A DNA stretch of 30,125 nucleotides from DATEHG01 sp041691295 (GTDB lineage Bacteria; Gemmatimonadota; Gemmatimonadetes; Gemmatimonadales; GWC2-71-9): assembly GCA_041691295.1 (NCBI GenBank), contig JBEPVA010000017.1, positions 1 to 30,125 on the forward strand, given 5' to 3'. The notes under the pieces are model-generated. The model was not told the DNA's origin, ran no database searches, and saw nothing but the letters and a program-made list of their open reading frames with translations. This document shows, in pieces, positions 29,916 through 30,125 of the stretch. A program made the position numbers and the translations under genes. Each line of letters begins with the position of its first letter. Within the stretch, counting starts at the first letter, position 1.

Positions 29916-30125
29916 TTAGTTGAGACCGTCCGCCAGCAGCAGGGCGAGAATCCCCGCGGCGACGAGATCGGCGGTAGTGCCGGGATTGCGTGAATTGTGC
30001 GGGTCCGAGAGGCTCGCGTCAAACGCGGCGATCATGGCCCTGCCATTTTCGGACCGGACCCCGCCGGCCAGCTGCACGGCCAGCGCCTGCTCGCGCACGG
30101 CGGCCGCGGCCGCATTGCCCAGCTT
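29916..30125 (-). CDS. Triphosphoribosyl-dephospho-CoA synthase (CitG-like) family protein, C-terminal part (runs off window)
   Basis: An open frame from the window edge to TAA at 29916-29918 gives the last 69 residues. The sequence KLGNAAAAAVREQALAV and, near the end, HNSRNPGTTADLVAAGILALLLADG match the CitG/MdcB family, whose NPGTTADL motif is prominent in homologues carried in C1-carrier gene clusters. In citrate or malonate decarboxylase systems this enzyme makes the prosthetic-group precursor; its job with H4MPT is unknown. The start is outside the window. It precedes the PTPS-like gene by 16 bp on the same strand. Confidence 0.8.
   Translation of the reverse strand, partial: KLGNAAAAAVREQALAVQLAGGVRSENGRAMIAAFDASLSDPHNSRNPGTTADLVAAGILALLLADGLN

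Overview
This is about 30 kb of a GC-rich bacterial chromosome (roughly 65% G+C by eye). The mix of secreted peptidases and hydrolases with signal peptides ending in ...AQ, a lipoprotein M28 peptidase, an S9 prolyl oligopeptidase and a lanthanide-type methanol dehydrogenase suggests a soil or sediment Gemmatimonadota-like lineage. The phylum is an inference from gene content, not something the sequence proves. There are no rRNA, tRNA, CRISPR or transposase genes.

Layout. 1-2131: a truncated M28 peptidase, an alpha/beta hydrolase and a multi-pass membrane protein. 2132-2852: no gene, a degenerate ~229-bp direct repeat. 2853-11366: an aconitase/isopropylmalate-dehydratase-fold protein with an N-terminal swivel domain, a secreted glycoside-hydrolase-like protein (minus strand), a short selenoprotein of the SelW family whose in-frame TGA is followed by a clear SECIS-like hairpin, a 6-phosphofructokinase, a prolyl oligopeptidase, a DoxX-like membrane protein and an unknown protein. 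11461-16848, all minus strand: a methanol-oxidation module, xoxF (PQQ- and lanthanide-dependent methanol dehydrogenase), xoxJ, a c-type cytochrome (xoxG-like), a pentapeptide-repeat protein and a YVTN beta-propeller lipoprotein. 17416-30125: a C1-carrier biosynthesis island with beta-RFAP synthase, a DUF447 protein, a CocE-like secreted esterase, a GNAT, PabA and PabB, a dihydropteroate-synthase-like protein, a pterin carbinolamine dehydratase-like protein, an SDR, MfnB, MfnE, an MfnF-like ASKHA protein, a HisA/HisF-related protein, a 6-pyruvoyl-tetrahydropterin-synthase-like protein and a truncated CitG-like protein.

How the genes work together. XoxF would oxidise methanol to formaldehyde (or formate) in the periplasm and pass electrons to XoxG. 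Formaldehyde would then be handled by tetrahydromethanopterin (H4MPT) and methanofuran-type carriers. PabAB would supply 4-aminobenzoate to beta-RFAP synthase, the first committed H4MPT step; the PTPS-like, DHPS-like and PCD-like proteins fit the pterin side; and MfnB, MfnE and MfnF fit the furan side. The carrier-using enzymes themselves (Fae, MtdB, Mch, Fhc) are not in the window.

Two architectural themes stand out. First, several first-in-transcript genes carry a TAnnnT box 11-12 bases before the start codon and no Shine-Dalgarno, which points to leaderless mRNAs; the SDR/mfnB pair starts head-to-head from one shared CATG with a mirrored box on each side. Second, short tandem repeats (7- and 9-bp units) and a longer dispersed repeat abut or run into gene ends, and appear to have supplied terminal codons of at least three proteins.
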